Both the position numbers and the translations under genes were made by a program. Source: an uncultured Granulosicoccaceae bacterium (GTDB lineage Bacteria; Pseudomonadota; Gammaproteobacteria; Granulosicoccales; Granulosicoccaceae). Taken from it: a stretch of 64,000 bases of DNA. The notes beneath the pieces were generated by a model. The model ran no database searches. It was not told the DNA's origin and was given only the letters and a program-made list of their open reading frames with translations. The stretch covers positions 1 through 64,000 of the forward strand of contig CAKZSB010000046.1 in the NCBI GenBank assembly GCA_937920585.1. Reading direction: 5' to 3'. Below are positions 56,836-64,000 of this stretch, in pieces; within the stretch, counting starts at the first letter, position 1; the number at the start of each line of letters is the position of its first letter.

Positions 56836-57714
56836 ATGGTGGCCAGTGACTTGGCGCTGGATGTGACCGAGAACGTGAGTGGTAACCCGGGTAGTTGTCA
56901 GCCAGTTCAGGTAATGGCGGTAACCGGTGGTAAAGGTGGGGTTGGTAAATCCAGTATTGCAGTGAATCTGTCTATTGAATTGGGCAGAACTGGTCGAAAT
57001 GTGCTGCTTCTCGATGGTGATTTGGGGATGGCAAATATCGATGTGCTCTGTGGATTAAAACCAACCGGCACACTCGCTGAGGTTTTTTCAGGTGCACTGC
57101 GTCTGGATGACATTTTGATCCGTCTCGATGACAACGTCAGTGTATTGCCAGCAGCAAGTGGTGCTGCGGCGATGACTGGAATGACAGCAGCCGAGTATGG
57201 TGGATTGATCCAGTATTTCAGTGAATTGCGGGCGCCTATCGATACGATGGTAATCGATACTCCCGCGGGAATTAGTAGCCAGGTGACATCGTTTTGCAGG
57301 GCAGCCAGAGAGGTACTTGTGGTGGTTTGTGACGAGCCTACGTCGATTACTGATGCCTACGCAATGATAAAAGTTTTACGTACCGAGTATCAGGTTAAGC
57401 GGTTCAACGTGATAGTTAACAGAGCCAGATCTTCACAACACGGGGTCGAATTGTTTGAAAAAATTGTCCGCGTCGCCGAGAAAAACATGGAAGTAATGCT
57501 GAGCTATCTCGGTTGTATACCCGATGATCCGCAACTTAAACAAGGTGTGTGGGAGCAGAGTCCGGTTGTTGTTTCTTACCCGCGCTCCCGAGCATCGCTG
57601 GCTTTTCAAAAGCTGGCAAAAAAGATAGATGGCTGGCCAGAGCCGACTCAACCCATTGGGCATCTCGAATTTTTCGTCGAGAGACTCGTCAGCTACGGCA
57701 CCAGCGCAAGGTAA
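56836..57714 (+). CDS. fleN: Flagellar number regulator FleN (FlhG), MinD-like ATPase
   Basis: A 292-residue deviant-Walker ATPase. GGKGGVGKSS (residues 31-40), LLLDGDLGMANIDVLCGL and VIDTPAGI are the family motifs; the C-terminus has the amphipathic membrane-binding pattern. FleN/FlhG limits flagellar number by antagonising FleQ. It is usually preceded by flhF, which is missing here. GAGG at 56824-56827 supports the ATG at 56836; another ATG four bases earlier is out of frame. fliA begins eight bases after its stop. Confidence 0.93.
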   Translation: MVASDLALDVTENVSGNPGSCQPVQVMAVTGGKGGVGKSSIAVNLSIELGRTGRNVLLLDGDLGMANIDVLCGLKPTGTLAEVFSGALRLDDILIRLDDNVSVLPAASGAAAMTGMTAAEYGGLIQYFSELRAPIDTMVIDTPAGISSQVTSFCRAAREVLVVVCDEPTSITDAYAMIKVLRTEYQVKRFNVIVNRARSSQHGVELFEKIVRVAEKNMEVMLSYLGCIPDDPQLKQGVWEQSPVVVSYPRSRASLAFQKLAKKIDGWPEPTQPIGHLEFFVERLVSYGTSAR

Positions 57715-57722
57715 TTGTTTGA

Positions 57723-58454
57723 ATGAATGCTCATGCAATGTATAACGATGTGGAGCGTGTTTCGTCCGACGAGCTTGTTACCAAGCATGCCAAGTTGGTC
57801 AAACGGATCGCATTCCACCTGATGCATCGGCTGCCGCCAAATGTGCAAGCCGAAGATTTGATCCAGGCCGGTATGATTGGCCTGATCGAAGCCGCGAGAC
57901 AATACGATCCCACCCAGGGGGCGAGTTTCGAGACCTATGCCGGTATTCGCGTTCGTGGTGCGATGCTCGATGAAATTCGTCGCTCCGACTGGACGCCGCG
58001 ATCGGTGCATCGAAAATCTCGCGAGGCCGCCGAGGCGTTGCGCGGGATAGAGCAACAATCCGGTAATGATGCCAGTGATACCGAGGTGGCCGAGCGCCTG
58101 GGCATAACGCTAAGCGCCTACCACCAGATTCTAACGGAGAGTATGTCAGCACACATATTCAGCTTCGACCAGCCGGATGAAAACACCGGTGAGACCATCG
58201 CATTGCCTGAAAGCAAAGAGACTGGGCCATCGGAGTACATGCACCAGAGCAGTTTCAAGGAAGCGCTGGCACAGGGTATCAAGAACCTGCCGGAACGCGA
58301 GAGCCTGGTGATGTCACTCTACTACGACGAGGATCTGAATCTGCGCGAGATTGGCGAGATTCTGGGCGTCAGCGAAAGCCGGGTCTGTCAGATTCACGGT
58401 CAGGCATTGCTAAGGTTGAAGGCGCGTTTGAGCGAGTGGACCCGTCCCGATTAA
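57723..58454 (+). CDS. fliA: Flagellar sigma factor FliA (sigma-28)
   Basis: A 243-residue sigma-70-family factor for late flagellar genes. Region 2 (KRIAFHLMHRLPPNVQAEDLIQAG and FETYAGIRVRGAMLDEIR), region 3 (RKSREAAEALRGIEQQ) and the region 4 HTH (NLREIGEILGVSESRVCQIHGQAL) are complete, and region 1 is absent, as in FliA. FlgM (52828-53136) is its expected antagonist. A perfect hairpin follows the gene. Confidence 0.95.
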   Translation: MNAHAMYNDVERVSSDELVTKHAKLVKRIAFHLMHRLPPNVQAEDLIQAGMIGLIEAARQYDPTQGASFETYAGIRVRGAMLDEIRRSDWTPRSVHRKSREAAEALRGIEQQSGNDASDTEVAERLGITLSAYHQILTESMSAHIFSFDQPDENTGETIALPESKETGPSEYMHQSSFKEALAQGIKNLPERESLVMSLYYDEDLNLREIGEILGVSESRVCQIHGQALLRLKARLSEWTRPD

Positions 58455-58504
58455 TCTGTTTGCAGCGCCGCGCAAGTACAATTGCGTCGCAGCAGCCGCA
58501 GACC

Positions 58505-58530
58505 GTGGCGAGTAGCTTAATACTCGCCAC
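58505..58530 (+). terminator. Hairpin after fliA
   Basis: GTGGCGAGTA (58505-58514), a 6-base loop and TACTCGCCAC (58521-58530) form a perfect 10-bp stem. No T-run follows (CAGAATCAG), so termination without a helper factor is uncertain. Confidence 0.5.
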
Positions 58531-58560
58531 CAGAATCAGATAAATATTTGTTGTTGTCTG

Positions 58561-58597
58561 TTGACAAGCAGCGCGCTCAACTTTATAGTTGCGCGCT
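58561..58597 (+). promoter_or_regulatory. Sigma-70 promoter of tRNA-Glu, inside an inverted repeat
   Basis: TTGACA (58561-58566) and TATAGT (58584-58589), 17 bases apart, with a GC-rich discriminator (GCGCGC) typical of stringently controlled stable-RNA promoters. The spacer and -10 are flanked by AGCGCGC (58570-58576) plus AACT (58579-58582) and the matching AGTT (58587-58590) plus GCGCGCT (58591-58597), so the -10 sits in the loop of a near-perfect dyad. Confidence 0.8.
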
Positions 58598-58611
58598 TCT
58601 GTTTTGCCTGT

Positions 58612-58687
58612 GTCCCCTTCGTCTAGAGGCCTAGGACACCGCCCTTTCACGGCGGTAACAGGGGTTCGAATCCCCTAGGGGACGCCA
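58612..58687 (+). tRNA. tRNA-Glu (anticodon TTC)
   Basis: A complete 76-base cloverleaf with encoded CCA. Acceptor stem GTCCCCT/AGGGGAC, discriminator G, anticodon stem CCGCC/GGCGG around CTTTCAC (anticodon TTC), and T arm AGGGGTTCGAATCCCCT. Confidence 0.97.
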
Positions 58688-58785
58688 TTTACTCGTGGCG
58701 TTCAGCAGCGCAACCGCCGATCGGTCCTCGTCCGGCGAGAACATACTCATACTCGAAGCTGCAAGTGCGATATCACACCGAACCG

Positions 58786-58817
58786 CGAAAGACGGCCCTG
58801 CATCGCAGGACCGCCGT
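58786..58817 (-). terminator. Probable terminator of the liv operon
   Basis: On the minus strand ACGGC-ggt-CCTGC (58817-58805), a GAT loop and GCAGGGCCGT (58801-58792) form a 10-bp stem with a 3-base bulge, followed by CTTTCGC. It lies just after the livJ stop. Confidence 0.5.
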
Positions 58818-58825
58818 TACTTGCG

Positions 58826-60019
58826 CTAGTGGATCTTCATGGTCTCGAATTTTCCACCTTTGATTTCCAGCTCTTTGTAAGAACCGGCAGCTTCCCCTAC
58901 GTCTGAGAACAGCACGTTGGTCGCACCTTCGTAGTCGACTTCACCGCCACCGGCGAGAATCTCCAGTGCTTTGGCAAGCTCACCGGGATAGATCTTTTCG
59001 CCAGGTGCATTGGCAACCGCCATGACGTTTTCTGCAATGGATTTGCGGTCGGTTGAGTTGCCGGCCTGCATCGCCAGTACCAGCAGTGCTGCGGCGTCGT
59101 AAGCTTCGCCAGTGAAAGGACCGTCGCCTTTGGCGCCAGCGGCGTTGGCAAGTTCGGTGAATTTGGCAGCACCGTCAGAATCCGAACCGGGCAGGGTGCC
59201 AAAAGAACCGGCCAGGTCGCCGTCGACGTTTTCGATCAGTGAGTCGCCAACCATGCCGTCTGCAAAGATGAATCGTTCAAATGCGCCGGAATCGAGCGAG
59301 GCCTGAATGATGCCACGACCGCCCTGGTCGACGTAGCCGAAGACAGCCAGTTCGGGTGCACCGGATGCAGACAGCGCGCCGACTTCAGCGGAGTAGTCGG
59401 CTTTGCCGTCTTCGTGGGCGGCAGTCATCGCCACTTTTCCACCAGCGGCTTCGAAGGCCGCTGCGAATGAATCAGCCAGACCCTTGCCGTAGTCATTGTT
59501 GGTGTAGGTGACAGCCACTTCCGAGATATCGCGGGCTTTGAGTATGTCAGCCAGTACCTGACCCTGGCGAGCATCTGACGGCGATGTACGGAAGAAAAAG
59601 CCGTTGTCTTCGATGGTGCTCAGTGCCGGCGATGTGGCAGAGGGTGAAACCATTGTTACCCCATTGGGCACGGCGACGTTGTTGGCCACCGCAGTGGTTA
59701 CGCCGGAGCAATCAGCGCCCATGATGGCGACGACATTTTCGGCAGAAATCAGGCGCTCCGCCGCAGCTGTTGCCGCGGCAGAGTCAGTGCAGGTAGAGTC
59801 GCCGCGGGCAGAGCTGATGGTCTTGCCGCCCATGAACTTGCCGGAGTCGCTGGCTTCTTTGAGCGCCAGTTCGGCTGCGGCAGCCATATCCGGTGTCAGT
59901 GATTCGATCGGGCCGGTAAAGCCCAGCAGAATGCCGACTTTCACGTCGTCTGCGATAGCGGGGGCAGCCATGCCTGCCAGCAACAGTGCTGATGCAATGC
60001 CGGTGAGTGTTTTCTTCAT
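58826..60019 (-). CDS. livJ: Branched-chain amino-acid-type ABC transporter substrate-binding protein
   Basis: A 397-residue periplasmic binding protein of the LivJ class (type I fold). The signal peptide (MKKTLTGIASALLLAGMAAPAIA) fixes the start at ATG 60019, which has GGA about nine bases upstream. The mature part starts DDVKVGILLGFTGPIESLTP, typical of Leu/Ile/Val-binding proteins. The exact substrate cannot be told. It is the last gene of livG-F-H-M-J and has a 149-base gap before it that may hold its own promoter (TATATA near 60130 on the minus strand), fitting the need for excess binding protein. Confidence 0.88.
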   Translation of the reverse strand: MKKTLTGIASALLLAGMAAPAIADDVKVGILLGFTGPIESLTPDMAAAAELALKEASDSGKFMGGKTISSARGDSTCTDSAAATAAAERLISAENVVAIMGADCSGVTTAVANNVAVPNGVTMVSPSATSPALSTIEDNGFFFRTSPSDARQGQVLADILKARDISEVAVTYTNNDYGKGLADSFAAAFEAAGGKVAMTAAHEDGKADYSAEVGALSASGAPELAVFGYVDQGGRGIIQASLDSGAFERFIFADGMVGDSLIENVDGDLAGSFGTLPGSDSDGAAKFTELANAAGAKGDGPFTGEAYDAAALLVLAMQAGNSTDRKSIAENVMAVANAPGEKIYPGELAKALEILAGGGEVDYEGATNVLFSDVGEAAGSYKELEIKGGKFETMKIH

Positions 60020-60168
60020 TAGACAGTTCCTGGTTTGGATAAAAATTAAATCGAGCCCGGTAGTGACCGCTCTGCGTGAAAGGAGCGACCCCAACCTGGA
60101 GTCGCCGGCTATTCTGGCTCAATCAGCTTTATATATCCAACCACTCGTCGCATGCAGCGAGGTTGTTG

Positions 60169-61536
60169 TCAGCTGCGTCGTACCTGCTCGGGCAATATCC
60201 CGCGTGGACTAAAGCGCAGCACCAGCAGGAGTACCAGACCCATCAGGAACAGTCGCAGGTGTGGGGCGCTGTCGATCAGGTGCGTGCGCCAGGCGCTGGC
60301 ATCATCGAGGTGGCTGGTGAGAAACTGCATCACGAACAGTGACGCTGGTTCAGCCTCGATCCAGACGAACCAGATCAGAAATCCGCCGAGCACGGCACCC
60401 AGATTGTTGCCGCTGCCGCCAACGATCACCATCACCCAGATAAGAAACGTGTAGCGCAGTGGCTGATAGGTGCCAGGGGTAAACTGGCCATCGAGGGTGG
60501 TCAGCATGGCGCCGGCGATACCGAGTACGGCGCAGCCCAGCACAAACACCTGCAGGTGCCGGCGGGTGACATCCTTGCCCATCGCGCTGGCGGCTTCCTC
60601 GTTATCGCGGATGGCGCGCATCATACGCCCCCAAGGCGAGTTCAGGGCCCGGCCGCAAAGCCAGAGAATCAGCAACAGCATCGCGGCAAACAACGCGCTG
60701 TAACACAGCTTGACGAAAACGCTCGATCCCTCGATCACCATTTGCTGCAACGCCGCCGGGCGCGCGGTATCGCTGAGTAGCGCAAGCTTGCTTTCGCCAA
60801 ACCGCTGCACCAGTGAAATGAACCATTCGCTGTTTTGCAACTGGTATTCATAGGGTACCGGGCGACTCAGGCCGCTGACGTTCTTGACCCCGCGTGCCAG
60901 CCAGTCCTCGTTCTTGATCACGGCGATAACAATCTCGGATATGCCAAGCGTTGCAATCGCAAGGTAATCGGCGCGCAGACCGAGCGCGACGGTGCCGATC
61001 AACCAGGCGACTGCGGCAGCGAATACACCACCGATCACCCAGCTGAATAAAATCGGCATACCCAGGCCACCGAGAAAGCCGGTTTTAGCCGGATTGACTG
61101 CTTCTATCGACTGAACCGCGTCGTAGTAATGACTGCGCAATAGAACGAGGGCGGCGATTACCACCATGGCGGTGCAGAGTTTGCGCAGCGGGCCCGCGGC
61201 GAGCCAGCGCCGCAGCAACACAATAATGGCAATGCCAGCCATTACAATGAAGGCGCTGAGCAGCATGCCCAAACCACCAGCAGACCAGGCTTCACCGACC
61301 GGGTTCACCGACACCAGCACGGCCGCCAGGCCGCCGAGTGCGGTGAAAGCCATCACACCGGCGTTAAACAAGCCGGCGTAGCCCCACTGAATGTTGACAC
61401 CCAGCGACATCACTGCCGAGATCAGGCACAAATTGAGAATCGTCAGCGCGACGTTCCACGACTGATAAAACCCGACGAGCAGTAACAATGCCGCCATAAC
61501 TGTGAAGGCAAATGTAGCGCGAATGGTATTGCTCAT
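60169..61536 (-). CDS. livM: Branched-chain amino-acid ABC transporter permease LivM
   Basis: A 455-residue polytopic permease. The N-terminal half has several membrane helices with GVNIQWGYAGLFNAGVMAFTALG, the C-terminal half the EAA-like loop (SPWGRMMRAIRDNEEAASAMGKDV) that contacts the ATPases. A hydrophilic insertion (about residues 210-270) makes it longer than E. coli LivM. It overlaps livH by four bases (ATGA). Confidence 0.92.
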   Translation of the reverse strand: MSNTIRATFAFTVMAALLLLVGFYQSWNVALTILNLCLISAVMSLGVNIQWGYAGLFNAGVMAFTALGGLAAVLVSVNPVGEAWSAGGLGMLLSAFIVMAGIAIIVLLRRWLAAGPLRKLCTAMVVIAALVLLRSHYYDAVQSIEAVNPAKTGFLGGLGMPILFSWVIGGVFAAAVAWLIGTVALGLRADYLAIATLGISEIVIAVIKNEDWLARGVKNVSGLSRPVPYEYQLQNSEWFISLVQRFGESKLALLSDTARPAALQQMVIEGSSVFVKLCYSALFAAMLLLILWLCGRALNSPWGRMMRAIRDNEEAASAMGKDVTRRHLQVFVLGCAVLGIAGAMLTTLDGQFTPGTYQPLRYTFLIWVMVIVGGSGNNLGAVLGGFLIWFVWIEAEPASLFVMQFLTSHLDDASAWRTHLIDSAPHLRLFLMGLVLLLVLRFSPRGILPEQVRRS

Positions 61537-62555
61537 AGTACGCGCCCCCGAAAAATACCCGTTGGTCGAACCAGCAACACCACCACCAGAATAATAAACG
61601 ACACGGCGAACTTGTAGTCGGTGGACAGCAGTTGCGCCAGCCCCTCCGGCTCAGAGCCTTCGGGCAATAGATATTTGAGGAACTTCTTATAGGCGTAGGT
61701 GATCGATAATTCCGAAAACGCGATGACGTATCCGCCGACCACGGCACCAATCGGCTGGCCAATGCCGCCGACAATCGCGGCGGCAAAGATTGGCAGCAGC
61801 ATTTGAAAGTAGGTAAACGGTTTGAAGCTCTTGTCCAGCCCGTAGAGTACGCCGGCGATAGTCGCCAGTGCCGCGGCGATGATCCAGGTAACCAGTACTA
61901 TGCGCTCCGGATTGATGCCCGACAACAGCGCAAGATCTTCGTTATCGGAAAAGGCTCGCATGGCTTTGCCGGTTCGGGAACGCTGTAAAAACCAGAACAG
62001 TGCAGTGACAACAATCAAGGTGATAACCACCGTCAGCACGGTGGTCGATTTTATCGCCAGGCCTTCGTTCAGGCCGGTCATCGTTTTGAACTCACGCGCC
62101 TTGATGATAAATTTTTCGCCATCGGCAAAGCGCTGGTCATCGGGGCCGATAATAAAACGTACAATCGCGTTCATCATGAACATCACACCGACCGATGCAA
62201 TCGCAAGCATTACCGGCGGGCTCTTCTGGCGGCGGTAAAAAGAAAACACGGTTTTATCGAAAATAATTACGACAATCGCAGTGGCGAGAATGGCAAACGG
62301 CAATGCGAGCAGCGCCGTGGGCAGCGGCCCCAAAGACAAACCCAGTGACTGAAACCACCAGGTAATCAGAATGGCGATCATGGTGCCGAACGCCATAGTG
62401 TCGCCGTGCGCGAAATTCGCAAATCGCAAAATGCCGAATATCAGGGTTACCCCGAGCGCACCGAGTGCCAGTTGCGAGCCATACGACAAGGCGGGCAACA
62501 ATACAAAGTTGGCGAGCAGTGTGATGGCGTTTAATACATCGATTGTTTCAGGCAT
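61533..62555 (-). CDS. livH: Branched-chain amino-acid ABC transporter permease LivH
   Basis: A 340-residue polytopic permease, partner of LivM. LGALGVTLIFGILRFANFAHGD and the EAA-type loop SRTGKAMRAFSDNEDLALLSGI are family features. ATG 62555 is chosen because GGAGG lies nine bases upstream and it follows the livF stop by four bases; an in-frame ATG at 62636 would lie inside livF. It ends in the livM start. Confidence 0.92.
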   Translation of the reverse strand: MPETIDVLNAITLLANFVLLPALSYGSQLALGALGVTLIFGILRFANFAHGDTMAFGTMIAILITWWFQSLGLSLGPLPTALLALPFAILATAIVVIIFDKTVFSFYRRQKSPPVMLAIASVGVMFMMNAIVRFIIGPDDQRFADGEKFIIKAREFKTMTGLNEGLAIKSTTVLTVVITLIVVTALFWFLQRSRTGKAMRAFSDNEDLALLSGINPERIVLVTWIIAAALATIAGVLYGLDKSFKPFTYFQMLLPIFAAAIVGGIGQPIGAVVGGYVIAFSELSITYAYKKFLKYLLPEGSEPEGLAQLLSTDYKFAVSFIILVVVLLVRPTGIFRGRVL

Positions 62556-62559
62556 GTCG

Positions 62560-63264
62560 TCAACCTCCGAGAAATGATTTGCGAACGTTGGCGTCGGCCA
62601 GTAATTCTTCGCCGCTGCCGGTGTGTCGGTTTTCACCGCTCACCAGCACATACGCCTGATCGGCGATCTGCAGTGCCTGCCTGGCGTTTTGCTCCACCAT
62701 CACAATGGCCACGCCAGTGCGGCCCACTTCGATAATACGATCAAACAGTTCGTCCATCACAATCGGCGATACGCCGGCGGTGGGCTCATCGAGCATCAGT
62801 ACCGAGGGTTCAGTCATCATCGCGCGCGCCACTGCCACCTGCTGCCGTTGTCCGCCCGACAATTCGCCGGCCGCCTGCTTGCGTTTATCGCGCAGAATCG
62901 GAAACAACTCGTAGCATTGTTCGATGGTTGGCGTGATGTCATCAGTGCGCAGGTAGGCGCCCATCTGCAGATTTTCCTCTACCGTCATGCCGGTGAAAAT
63001 ATTACTGGTCTGCGGGACAAAGCCGATGCCCTTGGCCACTCGGGCCTGTGGACTCAGTGCGGTGATGTCTTCACCGTCCAGCACTACCTGGCCAGTGCGC
63101 AGTTGCAGTAAGCCGAGCATCGCCTTCATCGCGGTAGATTTGCCGGCACCATTCGGCCCTACAATCACCGCGATCTGACCGCGCTCCACAGCGATGGTGC
63201 AGCCATTGAGGATATCCGCGCCGCCATAACCACCGACCAGATCGACACCTGCCAGATAGCTCAT
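62560..63264 (-). CDS. livF: Branched-chain amino-acid ABC transporter ATP-binding protein LivF
   Basis: A 234-residue ABC ATPase. Walker A GPNGAGKST, the signature LSGGQRQQVAVARAM, Walker B VLMLDEPTAG and the switch His region (VEQNARQAL) are intact. The short form without an extended C-terminus is typical of LivF. It overlaps livG by four bases. Confidence 0.93.
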   Translation of the reverse strand: MSYLAGVDLVGGYGGADILNGCTIAVERGQIAVIVGPNGAGKSTAMKAMLGLLQLRTGQVVLDGEDITALSPQARVAKGIGFVPQTSNIFTGMTVEENLQMGAYLRTDDITPTIEQCYELFPILRDKRKQAAGELSGGQRQQVAVARAMMTEPSVLMLDEPTAGVSPIVMDELFDRIIEVGRTGVAIVMVEQNARQALQIADQAYVLVSGENRHTGSGEELLADANVRKSFLGG

Positions 63265-64000
63265 GCCGACGCTCCGGTTTTGTTTTTAAGGCCGCGGCCA
63301 AGGTAGGCCTCTATCACCTGCTCGTTGTTTTTCACCTCCTCTGCACTACCGGTGGCGAGTACGGATCCCTCTGCCATCACAATGACCGGATCACAGAGCC
63401 GGCCAATGAAATCCATGTCGTGCTCGATCATACAAAAGGTGTAGCCACGCTCCTGATTGAGTCTGATGATCGCATCGCCAACATCGTTCAATAGTGTCCG
63501 GTTGACTCCGGCGCCCACTTCATCGAGCAGCACGACCTTGGCGTCCACCATCATGGTGCGCCCTAATTCGAGCAGTTTTTTTTGTCCGCCGGAAAGATTG
63601 CCAGCCACTTCATCGGCGATGTGGCTGAGGTTCAGAAATTCGATAACCTCCATGGCACGACTGCGGATTTCAGCTTCCTGTTGCGCGATGCGAGCGCGGG
63701 CAAAAAACGTGTTCCAGATTTTCTCGCCGTGTTGGGCGCCGGGCACCATCATCAGATTTTCCGTCACTGTGAGGGTGCTGAACTCATGGGCGATCTGAAA
63801 CGTGCGCAACAGTCCGCGATTAAACAGCTCGTGCGGCTTGAGGCCGGTGATGTCCTGGCCGTCGAGCAGAATGCGTCCGCTGGTTGGCGACAGGTTGCCG
63901 GCGATGATGTTGAATAATGTTGTTTTACCCGCGCCGTTCGGGCCGATCAGCCCGGTTATGGAACCTTTTTCGATCTGCAGGGATGCATTGTCGACAGCGT
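63261..64000 (-). CDS. livG: Branched-chain amino-acid ABC transporter ATP-binding protein LivG, partial
   Basis: The C-terminal 245 codons of an ABC ATPase; the 5' end is beyond the window. Walker A (GPNGAGKTTLFNIIAGNLSP) lies at about 63928-63955 and the LivG-type LRTFQIAHEFSTLTVTENLMM, signature LSGGQKKLLELGR, and MIEHDMDFIGRLCDPVIVMAEG follow. The frame runs uninterrupted to the window end. Confidence 0.92.
   Translation of the reverse strand, partial: AVDNASLQIEKGSITGLIGPNGAGKTTLFNIIAGNLSPTSGRILLDGQDITGLKPHELFNRGLLRTFQIAHEFSTLTVTENLMMVPGAQHGEKIWNTFFARARIAQQEAEIRSRAMEVIEFLNLSHIADEVAGNLSGGQKKLLELGRTMMVDAKVVLLDEVGAGVNRTLLNDVGDAIIRLNQERGYTFCMIEHDMDFIGRLCDPVIVMAEGSVLATGSAEEVKNNEQVIEAYLGRGLKNKTGASA

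Overview
The window is a contiguous piece of chromosome from a non-enteric gammaproteobacterium. The evidence is the combination of sspA/sspB, lpoA, bamD, an Escherichia-like dcw cluster, a pseudomonad-like pilA-pilB-pilC-pilD-coaE block, a FleQ/FleN/FliA/FlgM flagellar regulator set and cytochrome bc1 genes next to sspAB. It is moderately GC-rich, gene-dense and almost entirely core genome. I saw no insertion sequence, prophage, CRISPR array, toxin-antitoxin pair or rRNA. I cannot name a genus from the sequence alone.

Layout. 1-1801 (-): lptC (cut by the window edge), kdsC and kdsD, for Kdo synthesis and LPS export. 1911-3897: mlaA (-) and mlaC (+), diverging around a structured leader and lacking mlaFEDB. 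4282-8614 (+): murA, hisG, a DAHP synthase gene and hisD. 8925-12667 (+): petA-petB-petC (bc1 complex) and sspA-sspB. 12677-15066 (-): yraN and lpoA. 15234-16490 (+): rsmI and the RNase P RNA. 16902-34803 (+): the division and cell-wall cluster mraZ-rsmH-ftsL-ftsI-murE-murF-mraY-murD-ftsW-murG-murC-ddl-ftsQ-ftsA-ftsZ-lpxC, mostly joined by 4-base overlaps and without murB. 34836-39483: a DciA-like gene (-), secA and argJ. 39495-44696 (-): coaE, pilD, pilC, pilB and pilA. 44949-50196: bamD (-), rluD, pgeF and clpB. 50225-52751: a PP2C phosphatase gene (-), gltX and tRNA-Ala. 52828-58687: flgM (-), fleQ, an unrecognised gene, fleN, fliA and tRNA-Glu. 58826-64000 (-): a branched-chain amino-acid ABC transporter, livG-livF-livH-livM-livJ, with livG cut by the window edge.

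Functionally, most of the window builds the envelope: Kdo and lipid A (kdsCD, lpxC), LPS transport (lptC), phospholipid asymmetry (mlaA/mlaC), peptidoglycan precursors and septation (dcw, lpoA), outer-membrane assembly (bamD), protein export (secA) and type IV pili.

The most unusual items are not new gene families. They are: an acidic three-residue tandem repeat at the C-terminus of MlaA, encoded by 9-bp DNA repeats; a terminator-containing, potentially switchable leader before mlaC; a second leader before secA with mutually exclusive hairpins and two tiny ORFs where other gammaproteobacteria carry secM; a DAHP synthase gene inserted between hisG and hisD; and an unrecognised 333-residue protein inside the flagellar regulator cluster. 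I did not find a clearly novel multi-gene system.
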